Notes: generated by a model from the sequence alone, not told the origin. DNA of 64,000 nucleotides from Aquimarina sp042434915 (GCF_042434915.1 NZ_CP170198.1:186001-250000), one strand, 5' to 3'; shown: positions 1 to 8,494, numbered from the stretch's first letter. Program-made: numbers and translations.

Positions 1-2
1 AT

Positions 3-1358
3 TTCTTAAAATTTATAAATAATAGAAATGTATCGAATGGTAATATTCTTAAAAACTCATACTCAGATTCTTATAGTTATTTAGAGGTTAAAAATAAAAA
101 TGTTATCGCTCCACACGTTTTTTTGTTAGCACCCTTGCTTAAAATTTTTAATAGTCTGGGTTACAAAATTTCGGGATCTTTTCCCAATGATCCTATGATT
201 AAAAGAATATTGGTGGTTCCCAAAAATGATAATCTTACAAAAGTTCCTGTATCAATAGGTAAAAAGGAATACACTCAATTATCACCATTAAATAACGACT
301 ATTTGCGACCAGGTCCTGGGGGTAATTCAAATAATATTTTCGAAAACGCATATTACACATATATATACAAGTATCATATAATACCAAATGTCGAGGGTAA
401 CTTCAAATTATTTTATGATTTCGAAATGAGAGGACTTAATGGATCTAATTACTTTTTTGGGTTACGGGTTTATATAGATGATGAATTGATTGATGAATGG
501 TATGGTTCCAATCCTGGAAGGTATAAAGGCGAACTAGAATATTCAATCGAGATGGGTCAAAAATTTTCGTATGCATATCATAACATAGCAAATCAACAAC
601 CTCTATCTTATAGTTTATATGTAGTTAAAGAAGAAGATACCAAAGATCTGTATGATTTTCATCCTACAATTGATTTCTCTCGCTATTTACCAGATTGGAC
701 GGTTATCGAGTACTTGACAAAATTGAAAAATGATTTTTGCTTAAATATTGAATTCGATGAAGTAAAGAAAGAACTAAGAGTTAACTATAACAGAGATTAT
801 TTAAAAACAGGAAATTATACTAAAATTGGAGGTGTAGGAGATTTATCTGAATTTACTAATATAGAGTATGATAGTTATAGTGTGCGACATGCCGATAGGG
901 TGTCGCCTAATGTATTTATAGATCATAATGGAACCAGTGTCAATAGAGCTGTCAAAAAGACTACTGATGATATTATCACATCTTTTAAGACTTTTTCATT
1001 TCTAAATGGAACAGCATCAATAAATGAAAATTCAAATGAACTAGATGGTGTAGGATTAGTTTTATACGACCCTGTCTCAGGTCCAAATACAATAAATTCG
1101 TATTCAGGAAGACATTTACGAATTAATGGTGCTGGAGGATTATTTGATATTAATTTTCATGATTGGATAAAATTTAAATTGAATAGTGGGGTATTAAAAC
1201 TAAAGAAAACATATTCGTCAATAGAGTTGGATAATATATTGAAAACTAGAAAAGTTTATCATCAAAATCAAATGTTTCTAGTTGGTTTAATTAAATATGA
1301 AGATAAGTCATCGGGTCTTATCGAAGCAGAAATGGATCTACATAGCGTTAATTATTAA
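3..1358 (+). CDS. Phage-like structural protein, 5' end outside window
   Basis: The frame is open from base 3 with no stop, so the gene begins outside the window; the TTG at 123 is internal. The visible 452 residues have no signal peptide and no catalytic motif that I recognise. The middle (PDWTVIEYLTKLKNDF) and the C-terminus (RKVYHQNQMFLVGLIKYE) resemble large tail or baseplate-associated proteins of Bacteroidetes prophages; this is from memory of such proteins and is not a firm family match. It ends 11 bases inside the convergent integrase gene, a tight arrangement typical of the edge of an integrated element. Alternative: any non-phage structural protein of an integrative element. A mobile-element origin is likely; the exact role is unsure. 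Confidence 0.5.
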   Translation, partial: FLKFINNRNVSNGNILKNSYSDSYSYLEVKNKNVIAPHVFLLAPLLKIFNSLGYKISGSFPNDPMIKRILVVPKNDNLTKVPVSIGKKEYTQLSPLNNDYLRPGPGGNSNNIFENAYYTYIYKYHIIPNVEGNFKLFYDFEMRGLNGSNYFFGLRVYIDDELIDEWYGSNPGRYKGELEYSIEMGQKFSYAYHNIANQQPLSYSLYVVKEEDTKDLYDFHPTIDFSRYLPDWTVIEYLTKLKNDFCLNIEFDEVKKELRVNYNRDYLKTGNYTKIGGVGDLSEFTNIEYDSYSVRHADRVSPNVFIDHNGTSVNRAVKKTTDDIITSFKTFSFLNGTASINENSNELDGVGLVLYDPVSGPNTINSYSGRHLRINGAGGLFDINFHDWIKFKLNSGVLKLKKTYSSIELDNILKTRKVYHQNQMFLVGLIKYEDKSSGLIEAEMDLHSVNY

Positions 1359-2544
1359 AAATATTATCCATAAGATCTATTTGATCATCCGTTACACTTT
1401 GTACTATATGGGAATAAATCATGGTTGTTTTTATACTCTCATGTCCCAACATTTTCTGTAAATGCTCGATACGCCCACCACACATCAAAAAATTAGTCGC
1501 AAAGGTGTGACGGGAAGAGTGAAAATATATATTTTTCTTAATATTTAGAATTTTTGCAATTACTTTTAATTCTTCATTCATTGTTTCACGCGCATAGCTA
1601 CCGTTAAATACTTGTGGTAGCTCTACTAGACTCTTAGCATGCTTATTCAATTTGATTCTAATAAATTTTTCGGTTTTTTTCATTGTAAAAGCAATATGAT
1701 TTCCTATAAAATTATCTTCTTTTAATTGCTCTATGTCACTAATTCGGATGCCGGTGAAACATGAAAAGAGGTAGCGAGTAAGAATATTTTTGTGAGTCTC
1801 TTTAATAAAAATACTATTGTTATAATCCATCATTAGCTTTACTTCCTCAGGTAATAAAAAAGTGCGTTGCCCTGTCATCTTTCCAACTGAGATCTCATTA
1901 TAACTTAGTTCAGTATTAATCCCTTGATTATTGGCTTGGTGTAAATATTTTTTAAAAGTCTTAATGGTGCTTTCGACTGTTGCTTTTTTATTTTTCAAAT
2001 CTTTCAACATCCACGCGCGCAGATCATTGACTAATTTCTCGTTAATTTCATAGAAGTATATAGGAGACTTAAATCGCTCTATCTTTTGTAAAGCTCCTAC
2101 TTGTTGTCTATATGTGCTGTCCTTGATAAGATCTTTTTGAGTTTTAAGATAATGTTTTGCAAAAGCATTATAGTCTATGCGTAAGCTTGGTTGTTGTAAT
2201 TCACAAATAACTTTTTCAAGAGTTATTTTCTGATTGCTCAGTCTATAATTGACCTCTATTGTATTAATATCTGACAGTACTTTTTCGATCAACAAATTAT
2301 AGTCATCCGAATGAGGATACTTTTTTATGATTCGTTGTTTTTTTTTGTCAAAATAATTAGGTGGTACTGCAATATCTAAAGGAAGTCGCTTTCTACCATT
2401 TAAGTAGAGTTGAACATATAATGCACAGGTTCCGTCGGTTCGGATGTAGTCCTCTTTTATAATAATCTTATAGGTTAACTTCCCATTCATTTTTTGTGGG
2501 TCAAATTGTGGGACAAAAACTGGGCTTTGTGCAGCTATATTCAT
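1348..2544 (-). CDS. Tyrosine-type site-specific integrase
   Basis: Catalyses site-specific integration and excision of the element to its left. The 398-residue protein has an N-terminal arm-binding region (about 20-95), a SAM-like core-binding domain (about 120-210) and a C-terminal catalytic domain. The catalytic set is visible: R267 in FTGIRISD, H342 and R345 in HSSRHTF, H368 in LGHES, and nucleophile Y377 in MIYSHI. Length and domain order match the phage-integrase family common in Bacteroidetes prophages and conjugative elements. It lies between the phage-like gene and a tRNA-Arg, and is transcribed away from the tRNA. An alternative start at Met19 (2490) would give a more usual N-terminus. 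The function is secure; the type of element is not. Confidence 0.93.
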   Translation of the reverse strand: MNIAAQSPVFVPQFDPQKMNGKLTYKIIIKEDYIRTDGTCALYVQLYLNGRKRLPLDIAVPPNYFDKKKQRIIKKYPHSDDYNLLIEKVLSDINTIEVNYRLSNQKITLEKVICELQQPSLRIDYNAFAKHYLKTQKDLIKDSTYRQQVGALQKIERFKSPIYFYEINEKLVNDLRAWMLKDLKNKKATVESTIKTFKKYLHQANNQGINTELSYNEISVGKMTGQRTFLLPEEVKLMMDYNNSIFIKETHKNILTRYLFSCFTGIRISDIEQLKEDNFIGNHIAFTMKKTEKFIRIKLNKHAKSLVELPQVFNGSYARETMNEELKVIAKILNIKKNIYFHSSRHTFATNFLMCGGRIEHLQKMLGHESIKTTMIYSHIVQSVTDDQIDLMDNIFNN

Positions 2545-2584
2545 ATTCCTCCTATTTTTTACGATATGGTCTTAAAACAGTAAT

Positions 2585-2623
2585 GGCGCAGTCCTTACAG
2601 AAAATATCTGTAAGGACTGCGCC
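2585..2623 (-). terminator. 16-bp perfect hairpin between tRNA-Arg and integrase
   Basis: The arms 2585-2600 and 2608-2623 are perfectly complementary (16 bp, GC-rich) around a 7-base loop. It lies just 3' of the tRNA-Arg and upstream of the integrase, so it most likely ends tRNA transcription. The T-rich tail is weak on both strands. It may also be part of the attachment region of the integrated element. Confidence 0.65.
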
Positions 2624-2641
2624 TTTGTTTACTTAAAAAAG

Positions 2642-2715
2642 TGACCTCGGCAGGATTCAAACCTGCAACCTCCACAGCCGTAATGTGGTGCACTATTCAG
2701 TTATGCTACGAGGCC
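2642..2715 (-). tRNA. tRNA-Arg (anticodon ACG)
   Basis: The minus strand folds as a complete cloverleaf: a 7-bp acceptor stem (GGCCTCG with CGAGGTC, one G-U pair), a D stem GCAT/GTGC, an anticodon stem CCACA/TGTGG with loop TTACGGC, and a T stem GCAGG/CCTGC with loop TTTGAAT. The anticodon is ACG, so it reads arginine CGN codons. CCA is not encoded. The 3' end faces the integrase gene, the usual geometry for an element integrated into a tRNA 3' end. Confidence 0.95.
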
Positions 2716-2727
2716 TTTTTGCGGGTG

Positions 2728-2757
2728 CAAATATAATGTATTTTAAAGTTTAACCAA
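2728..2757 (-). promoter_or_regulatory. Bacteroidetes-type promoter of tRNA-Arg
   Basis: On the minus strand TTG (2755-2757) is followed by a 19-base spacer and TATATTTG plus C (2728-2735). This matches the Bacteroidetes -33 TTG / -7 TAnnTTTG consensus. The -7 box ends 12 bases before the tRNA 5' end. Confidence 0.85.
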
Positions 2758-2996
2758 AGAATTTTTATCTTTATTTCTAAATAAAAATTAAGAGGGCTGT
2801 CAATTTTATTCCTTTTATAGATTTTTTTGAATAGAAACTACTAATTAACAGATGGTTGTTTTTGTATCGTGATGTTTTCAACTTTGGGGACAATTTTATA
2901 TTTAGCAACTCAATAGATCTAGTATTCCTCAAAATTTAATAGAGAGTGAACCCTGTTAAAATTGTTTCCATTTTATATAATTCGTTATTTTGTCAA

Positions 2997-3506
2997 ATGG
3001 ATTTACAAAATTATATAAGAGATATTTCAGATTTTCCAAAACCTGGCGTTGTGTTTAAAGATATAACGCCCCTGTTGGGAAATGCTGAAGCATTAAAAGT
3101 TTGTGCAAATGCCTTGAAAAATCTATACCAAGGTAAGCAAGTCGATAAGGTGATAGGTATTGAGGCTCGTGGATTTATTTTTGGTGCGATGCTTGCAGAA
3201 AGGTTAGGTGCGGGATTTGTACCTGTACGCAAGAAAGGAAAGTTACCTTATGAGGTAGTAAGTAAAGCGTATAGTTTGGAGTATGGCGAAGATGTGTTAG
3301 AGATACACAAGGATGCTATACAACCAGGAGACCGTGTGTTAATACACGATGATGTATTAGCTACTGGGGGAACAGCAAGGGCAGTATGTGATTTGGTTAA
3401 AGAGGCTGGAGGTATTGTCGTACAATGTAATTTTATTATCAAACTGGAATTTTTAAATGGAGAGGATAAACTTGATGCGCCCGTTGCATCATTATTTACT
3501 TTCTAA
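2997..3506 (+). CDS. apt: Adenine phosphoribosyltransferase
   Basis: Converts adenine and PRPP to AMP and pyrophosphate in cytoplasmic purine salvage. From the ATG at 2997 the protein has 169 residues, the usual family length, and starts MDLQNYIRDISDFPKPG like other Apt proteins; an in-frame GTG at 2946 would add 17 unrelated residues and is rejected. The N-terminal FPKPGVVFKDITPLL block and the PRPP-binding loop HDDVLATGGTA are clear. The gene stands alone, convergent with the secreted protein gene downstream, with a hairpin between the two. Confidence 0.95.
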   Translation: MDLQNYIRDISDFPKPGVVFKDITPLLGNAEALKVCANALKNLYQGKQVDKVIGIEARGFIFGAMLAERLGAGFVPVRKKGKLPYEVVSKAYSLEYGEDVLEIHKDAIQPGDRVLIHDDVLATGGTARAVCDLVKEAGGIVVQCNFIIKLEFLNGEDKLDAPVASLFTF

Positions 3507-3513
3507 AAAAAAG

Positions 3514-3545
3514 AACGCCTTCAGTGTAAAAATCTAGAAGGCGTT
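3514..3545 (-). terminator. Hairpin terminator between apt and secreted protein gene
   Basis: The 9-bp arms AACGCCTTC (3514-3522) and GAAGGCGTT (3537-3545) are followed on the minus strand by CTTTTTTTT. It is therefore a normal terminator for the minus-strand gene ending at 3569, and may also stop apt transcripts. Confidence 0.75.
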
Positions 3546-3568
3546 ATATGTACTCTTATATATAAATT

Positions 3569-4387
3569 TTATTTTTTGGTAGTAGCGATGATGGCACCAT
3601 CAGTTGCTTTCTTCCCATAGATGCTTTTAGCTGTATTAGGTTTCAAAAAATCTACAGTATCCAAAGTGTCTTCTTTAGCTAATCTATCCAAAGTTTTAAA
3701 ATCGCTTTCTTCGCCGTCTATAATGATCAATTTATTAATGTCAGGCGTATCAATAAAATGATAGCGTTGATTGCCTTTGAATGGAGAAATAGCCTGTCCG
3801 TTAAAACTAAAATTTCCTTGATCATCCTCATCAAAATCAAATGAGAAGGTATTCATGATTTGATCTTTCAGCTCTTGTAGATTAATACCGCCTTTCAAAA
3901 ACAGAGAATCGGTATCTTTATCAAAATTAAAATTAAATGCAAATCCATGATTTTGCATTAAACTATCAATATTAATATGAGGATGTTTAAATGGAGCCTT
4001 AGTGTTACTTGTGGTAATTTTAAAATTCTTTTGATTACTTATAAACAATCCTCCCGATTTATAACCTAGTTCTATAGGAGCAATTGGGATATTAGATGAT
4101 GAGGTATAGTTAGTTTTTGAATTATCCTTTTTTAATATAATCGAGAGCCCCGTAATTTCTTTATCCGAATTATAAGTAACCTTGTTTACAATTAGGTCAA
4201 TTCCATTTTCATTAAAAAAAGACGTTAGATCATTCAAATCTTCTTGTGTAGTATCTTTGCTTATTACCGCAGTAACCTCGTCTTGAATCTTGAGTTCGAC
4301 CATGCTTGTCTTTATAGATGCATTATTCTTTGCAAAAAGAGAATGAATGCCTAGCATACATATCCCCAAAAAGAGCCATCGTTTCAT
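3569..4387 (-). CDS. Secreted protein with TonB-plug-like C-terminal motif
   Basis: Unknown function. The 272-residue protein has an N-terminal signal peptide (MKRWLFLGICMLGIHSLFA). The C-terminal 60 residues read like the plug region of TonB-dependent receptors: a LIIIDGEE block, then KSIYGKKATDGAIIATTKK, similar to the plug consensus of YG, NGVI and TTK. There is no barrel and no CarboxypepD-like repeat. In Bacteroidota this tail also occurs in proteins linked to BlaR1/M56 peptidases, but no M56 gene is adjacent here. The middle is Asp- and Asn-rich and has no recognisable domain. It is a single-gene unit with its own terminator. The plug resemblance is a reading of the motif, not a family assignment. 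Confidence 0.7.
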   Translation of the reverse strand: MKRWLFLGICMLGIHSLFAKNNASIKTSMVELKIQDEVTAVISKDTTQEDLNDLTSFFNENGIDLIVNKVTYNSDKEITGLSIILKKDNSKTNYTSSSNIPIAPIELGYKSGGLFISNQKNFKITTSNTKAPFKHPHINIDSLMQNHGFAFNFNFDKDTDSLFLKGGINLQELKDQIMNTFSFDFDEDDQGNFSFNGQAISPFKGNQRYHFIDTPDINKLIIIDGEESDFKTLDRLAKEDTLDTVDFLKPNTAKSIYGKKATDGAIIATTKK

Positions 4388-4479
4388 ATCAATTTAATTA
4401 TAGTGATTAAAAATTTTTAGAATTATTAGAAGAGACGATTTTAATCAAAAAATGTTGCATTATAAGTAAGGATAGTTTT

Positions 4480-4629
4480 CTATAAAGCTCTCTTGGTTAC
4501 AAACAATTTCCAACCAAAAATTAATAGCTGTAATTTTGTTGCCTTGGATAAGTCTAGTTGTTTTTTACTAAAACTAGGTAATAATAATGTATTAACCTTA
4601 GCCAAAAATTTGAAAAATTGTTTTTTCAT
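4480..4629 (-). CDS. Conserved 49-aa flavobacterial protein
   Basis: A small basic protein starting MKKQFFKFLAKVNTLLLPS and ending FGWKLFVTKRAL. I recognise this as a short conserved family of Flavobacteriaceae that databases sometimes label SsrA-binding protein; it has no SmpB fold (SmpB is about 150 residues), so I do not transfer that name. A longer reading back to 4701 would add 24 hydrophobic residues, but the Met at 4629 matches the family start. A positive charge and a hydrophobic stretch suggest membrane contact. The role is unknown. It is divergent from the antiporter gene. Confidence 0.65.
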   Translation of the reverse strand: MKKQFFKFLAKVNTLLLPSFSKKQLDLSKATKLQLLIFGWKLFVTKRAL

Positions 4630-4746
4630 AATGTAAAATTTAAGAATTTGAATTATAACAAAATACGTATCTCTTGCAAATAAAAGATAAATTGAAAACA
4701 ACTACTTTAAATAGACTTATTATCTTCGCTCCCAAAACGTTTAAAC

Positions 4747-5700
4747 ATGTTGTTAAATATATTGTACCTTTTTATTGGATTAGCATTATTGGTAGTTGGT
4801 GGAGAGTTTTTGGTACGCTCATCGGTAGCTTTATCTTTTCGACTTAAATTATCTAGAATGGTAATTGGACTTACCGTTGTTTCTTTTGCAACTTCTGCAC
4901 CAGAGTTGTTAGTAAGTTTACAAGCTGCGCTTGATGGATTATCAGATATTTCTCTTGGTAATGTAGTAGGTTCCAATATAGCAAATATTGGATTAGTTTT
5001 AGGAATAACGGCAATGATCGGTCCACTTGCCATTGATAAAGATTTTTATAAATTAAATTGGCCTGTTATGGTCGTCTTATCTTTTGTATTATATCTATTT
5101 CTCAATAATGATGATATGCTTTCTTCGCTAGAAGGATTGTTTTTAATTTTATCATTGATAGGATATCTTTTTATTTTAATACGGAATGCCAGAAAAATTT
5201 CGGGAGCTGTCATAGATGAAGTAGATGAAACGTTACAACAAACTTCTAATTTCAAAATCGGAATTTGGCTTCTAATAGGAGGTGCAGCTCTTTATTTTGG
5301 ATCAGAACTATTGGTAAATGGAGCAGAGGCTATTGCGATTGTTTTAGGTGTTTCCGAGGGTGTTATAGCGGTTACACTTATCGCTGTGGGAACTAGTGTC
5401 CCCGAATTAGCAGCATCTGTTATTGCAGCGCTAAAACAAGAAAAAGCAATCTCATTAGGAAATCTAATAGGTTCTAATATTTTTAATATCGCTTCTGTTT
5501 TAGGAATTACGGCTATCATTCAACCCATCGCTATAAAAGATGAAACATTAATGGATACAAACATCTATTGGATGCTAGGCTTTGCAATGATTTTACTACC
5601 GTTAGCTTTTATCCCAAAACGTATGACACTGGGGAGGATAAAGGGATTTTTTATCTTTGGAGCTTATTGTGTGTTTATAGCCTTGGTATTTATAAATTAG
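4747..5700 (+). CDS. Calcium/sodium antiporter (YrbG/CaCA family)
   Basis: An inner-membrane antiporter probably exchanging Ca2+ for Na+ or H+. The 317-residue protein is almost entirely membrane-embedded, with about ten helices. Both alpha-repeats of the cation/Ca2+ exchanger family are visible: SFATSAPELLVSL with GNVVGSNIANIG (about residues 46-84), and GTSVPELAASV with GNLIGSNIFNIAS (about 216-250). The inverted repeat halves and the acidic Glu of each PEL motif are intact. The gene is monocistronic and is followed by a strong terminator. The ion specificity is inferred from the family. Confidence 0.9.
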   Translation: MLLNILYLFIGLALLVVGGEFLVRSSVALSFRLKLSRMVIGLTVVSFATSAPELLVSLQAALDGLSDISLGNVVGSNIANIGLVLGITAMIGPLAIDKDFYKLNWPVMVVLSFVLYLFLNNDDMLSSLEGLFLILSLIGYLFILIRNARKISGAVIDEVDETLQQTSNFKIGIWLLIGGAALYFGSELLVNGAEAIAIVLGVSEGVIAVTLIAVGTSVPELAASVIAALKQEKAISLGNLIGSNIFNIASVLGITAIIQPIAIKDETLMDTNIYWMLGFAMILLPLAFIPKRMTLGRIKGFFIFGAYCVFIALVFIN

Positions 5701-5726
5701 ATAGCTTCTTAGAAGAAAATGAGTAG

Positions 5727-5760
5727 ATCCTGAATATTGTGTAATATTCAGGATTTTTAT
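5727..5760 (+). terminator. Rho-independent terminator after antiporter gene
   Basis: The 12-bp perfect arms 5727-5738 and 5743-5754 (ATCCTGAATATT and complement) enclose a GTGT loop. A TTTTAT tail follows on the plus strand. Confidence 0.85.
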
Positions 5761-5926
5761 TTTTCATAGCACGGATAAATTCATGTACTTAAAATGCAGA
5801 AAGAACGATTTTATATTTAATGGAGTTAGATGCTATTAACATTTTATTAATTAAAATTATATTTAAATTAAGGATTGTCACTTTAATTAGGGATGATTGT
5901 TATCAAGATGTTATTTTTTGAAATAC

Positions 5927-5948
5927 AACCCCTATTTTTATAGGGGTT
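5927..5948. promoter_or_regulatory. Dyad upstream of glnN promoter
   Basis: Perfect 9-bp arms AACCCCTAT (5927-5935) and ATAGGGGTT (5940-5948) surround TTTT. The centre lies about 45 bases before the -7 box of the glutamine synthetase gene, the usual place for an activator or repressor site. The binding protein is unknown. It could alternatively be an RNA hairpin of an unseen transcript. Confidence 0.5.
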
Positions 5949-5982
5949 AGGATATAATTAATAATTAAAAAAAATTAATTGC

Positions 5983-5991
5983 TATATTTGC
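5983..5991 (+). promoter_or_regulatory. -7 promoter element of glnN
   Basis: TATATTTG followed by C matches the Bacteroidetes -7 consensus TAnnTTTG. It ends 27 bases before the ATG. No clear TTG lies 19-21 bases upstream, which fits a promoter that needs an activator. Confidence 0.75.
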
Positions 5992-6017
5992 ACCGAATTA
6001 ATAACAACTAAAAACTT

Positions 6018-8204
6018 ATGTCAACTCTCAGATTCCGTGCTCTGCAAGAAGCTTTAAATCGTAAAAGTATTAAGATTACCGAAATTGATCGTAGATCAGT
6101 TCTTTTTGGTGAAAATGTTTTTAATCAAGAAACCATGTTGCAGTGTCTTACAGATGACGCCTACGATAGTGTGATGAATGCTATTAATAAAGGAGCCAAG
6201 ATGGATCGTAAAATAGCTGATCAGATAGCCTCTGCGATGAAGGATTGGGCACTTTCAAAAGGTGTAACTCATTATACACATTGGTTCCAACCTTTAACAG
6301 GTGCAACAGCCGAAAAGCATGATGCCTTTTTTGAAACAATAGGAGACGGAAAAGCAATTGAAAAATTTGGAGGAGGACAATTAGTACAACAAGAGCCCGA
6401 TGCTTCTTCGTTCCCAAATGGAGGAATTAGAAACACGTTTGAAGCACGTGGTTATACGGCTTGGGATCCCACATCCCCAGCATTTATTTATGGTACAACC
6501 TTATGTATTCCAACAGTTTTTGTTTCCTATACAGGAGAGGCTTTAGATTATAAAACACCTTTACTACGAGCATTGCAAGCAGTAGATCAAGCAGCAACAG
6601 CGGTAGCCAAGTATTTTGATAAAAATGTTAAAAAAGTAAATGCCTCCTTGGGATGGGAACAAGAATATTTTCTTATCGATAGAGCACTAGTTAATACGCG
6701 ACCAGATTTGGTTATGACGGGACGTACACTACTAGGGCACTCTCCAGCCAAAGGGCAGCAATTAGATGATCATTACTTTGGAAGTATCCCCTCTCGTGCT
6801 CTTAACTTCATGATGGATTTAGAAGTGGAGTGTATGCGTTTAGGAATTCCAGTTAAAACACGTCACAATGAAGTAGCGCCGAATCAATTTGAGTTAGCTC
6901 CAATTTTTGAAGAATCAAATTTGGCAGTGGATCACAATTCATTATTAATGGATGTAATGGATAAAGTAGGGGCACGTCATGATTTTAAAGTGTTGTTTCA
7001 TGAAAAACCTTTTGCGGGTGTTAATGGATCGGGAAAACATAATAATTGGTCGCTAAGTACTAATACAGGTGTAAACTTATTAGGTCCAGGTAAAACACCT
7101 ATGAGTAATCTGCAGTTTTTAACTTTTTTTATTAATACAATCAAAGCTATTAATGATAATGAAGAATTGATGCGAGCGGGTATCGCATCAGCAAGTAACG
7201 ATCATCGCTTAGGAGCAAACGAAGCGCCACCAGCAATTATTTCTGTATTTATTGGAGATCAGTTAACAGCTGTTTTAAAAGAGTTAGAGAGTGTTACAGA
7301 CGGAAAACTTTCTCCTAAAGAAAAAACAGATTTAAAACTAAATGTGGTTGGTAAGATTCCAGAGATATTACTAGATAATACAGATCGAAACCGTACATCC
7401 CCTTTTGCTTTTACAGGTAATAAATTTGAGTATAGAGCAGTTGGGTCAAAAGCTAATTGCGCTAATCCAATGACCATCCTAAATACAATTGTGGCAAAGC
7501 AACTACGGGAATTTAAAAAGGAAGTAGATGCCTTAATTGAGACCAAAGAACTTAAAAAGGATGAAGCTGTATTTAATGTGTTAAGAGAATACATTAAACA
7601 ATCAAAAAATATTTTGTTCGAAGGTAATGGTTATGGTGAGGCATGGGAAAAAGAAGCAGCAAAAAGAGGATTAAGTAATAATAAAACCACTCCAGTTGCT
7701 TTAAAAGCAAAAATATCCGAAAAGTCTTTAGCCTTGTTTGAAGAAATGGGGGTGATGAATCGTGTAGAATCTGAAGCACGTTATGAAATCGAGATCGAAG
7801 AGTATGTAATGCGAATCCAAATTGAAGGACGTGTTTTAGGTGATATTGCTCGCAATCATGTAATACCAACTGCTATAAAATATCAAAATACGTTGATTAG
7901 CAATGTAACTGGATTAAAAAACTTATATGGAGATGATTTTAAAACGCATGCGAGAGAGCAAATGGAAATAATAGAAGAAGTTTCTAAGCATATAAGTCAA
8001 ATTAATACCAAAGTAAATGAAATGACCAATGCACGTAAAGAAGCAAATAACTTAACTAACTCCGAAGAAATGGCTTATGCATATTGTGATAAAGTAAAGC
8101 CACTCTTCGATGCTATTCGATATAGTTGTGATAAGTTAGAATTGTTGGTTGATGACGAATTGTGGCCATTAACTAAATATAGAGAGTTACTATTTACTAG
8201 ATAA
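6018..8204 (+). CDS. glnN: Glutamine synthetase type III
   Basis: ATP-dependent synthesis of glutamine from glutamate and ammonia, the main ammonium assimilation step. The 728-residue length is typical of class III enzymes and far from the roughly 470 residues of class I. The N-terminal half carries the type III-specific block GGGQLVQQEPDASSFPNGG. The catalytic core includes NASLGWEQEYFLID, KTRHNEVAPNQFELAPIFE, an NGSGKHNNWS block and the NDHRLGANEAPPAI block. The gene has its own -7 box, a dyad upstream and a strong terminator, so it is likely a monocistronic unit responding to nitrogen supply (inference). Confidence 0.96.
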   Translation: MSTLRFRALQEALNRKSIKITEIDRRSVLFGENVFNQETMLQCLTDDAYDSVMNAINKGAKMDRKIADQIASAMKDWALSKGVTHYTHWFQPLTGATAEKHDAFFETIGDGKAIEKFGGGQLVQQEPDASSFPNGGIRNTFEARGYTAWDPTSPAFIYGTTLCIPTVFVSYTGEALDYKTPLLRALQAVDQAATAVAKYFDKNVKKVNASLGWEQEYFLIDRALVNTRPDLVMTGRTLLGHSPAKGQQLDDHYFGSIPSRALNFMMDLEVECMRLGIPVKTRHNEVAPNQFELAPIFEESNLAVDHNSLLMDVMDKVGARHDFKVLFHEKPFAGVNGSGKHNNWSLSTNTGVNLLGPGKTPMSNLQFLTFFINTIKAINDNEELMRAGIASASNDHRLGANEAPPAIISVFIGDQLTAVLKELESVTDGKLSPKEKTDLKLNVVGKIPEILLDNTDRNRTSPFAFTGNKFEYRAVGSKANCANPMTILNTIVAKQLREFKKEVDALIETKELKKDEAVFNVLREYIKQSKNILFEGNGYGEAWEKEAAKRGLSNNKTTPVALKAKISEKSLALFEEMGVMNRVESEARYEIEIEEYVMRIQIEGRVLGDIARNHVIPTAIKYQNTLISNVTGLKNLYGDDFKTHAREQMEIIEEVSKHISQINTKVNEMTNARKEANNLTNSEEMAYAYCDKVKPLFDAIRYSCDKLELLVDDELWPLTKYRELLFTR

Positions 8205-8243
8205 GTAAGAAATAACCCAGAATAATAGACATTAAATAATGCG

Positions 8244-8280
8244 AAAAGCCATAGAAATGAGTTCTATGGCTTTTTTTTTA
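8244..8280 (+). terminator. Terminator after glnN
   Basis: The 13-bp arms 8244-8256 and 8262-8274 around ATGAG are followed by a run of T. Confidence 0.9.
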
Positions 8281-8403
8281 GAGTTTCATCGAAAAAGAGT
8301 ATGCTAGTGAAGTTCGAGGGCTTAAATTTATTAAATTTACTATTAATCAATAGTTGCAACATTTGATACTACCCCTAGTCCCTTACACTATTTTTTGATC
8401 TAT

Positions 8404-8415
8404 CGATAATTATCG
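8404..8415. promoter_or_regulatory. 12-bp palindrome upstream of curli locus
   Basis: CGATAATTATCG is a perfect palindrome 80 bases before the first curlin gene, in the 290-base spacer that must hold the curli promoter. No TAnnTTTG box is found near the ATG. An operator role is only a guess. Confidence 0.3.
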
Positions 8416-8494
8416 GAGCACAGAGGGTGCGGATATTTATGAAGCTTATGTTTAAAGGCAATAACTGTATTATCAATTTTTAAACATTTCACAC

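Larger units (their letters stand above)
5701..6017. other. Intergenic region antiporter-glnN
   Basis: 317 bases with no gene. It holds the antiporter terminator, a 22-base dyad (5927-5948) and the glnN -7 element. I see nothing convincing in 5761-5926. Confidence 0.7.

Noticed and set aside
2946..2996. GTG start extending apt by 17 residues
   Set aside because: The extension matches nothing in the family and the ATG at 2997 gives the normal length.
8404..8415. Strong operator claim for the palindrome before the curli locus
   Set aside because: It is a short AT-rich palindrome, of which several are expected by chance; kept only as a low-confidence feature.
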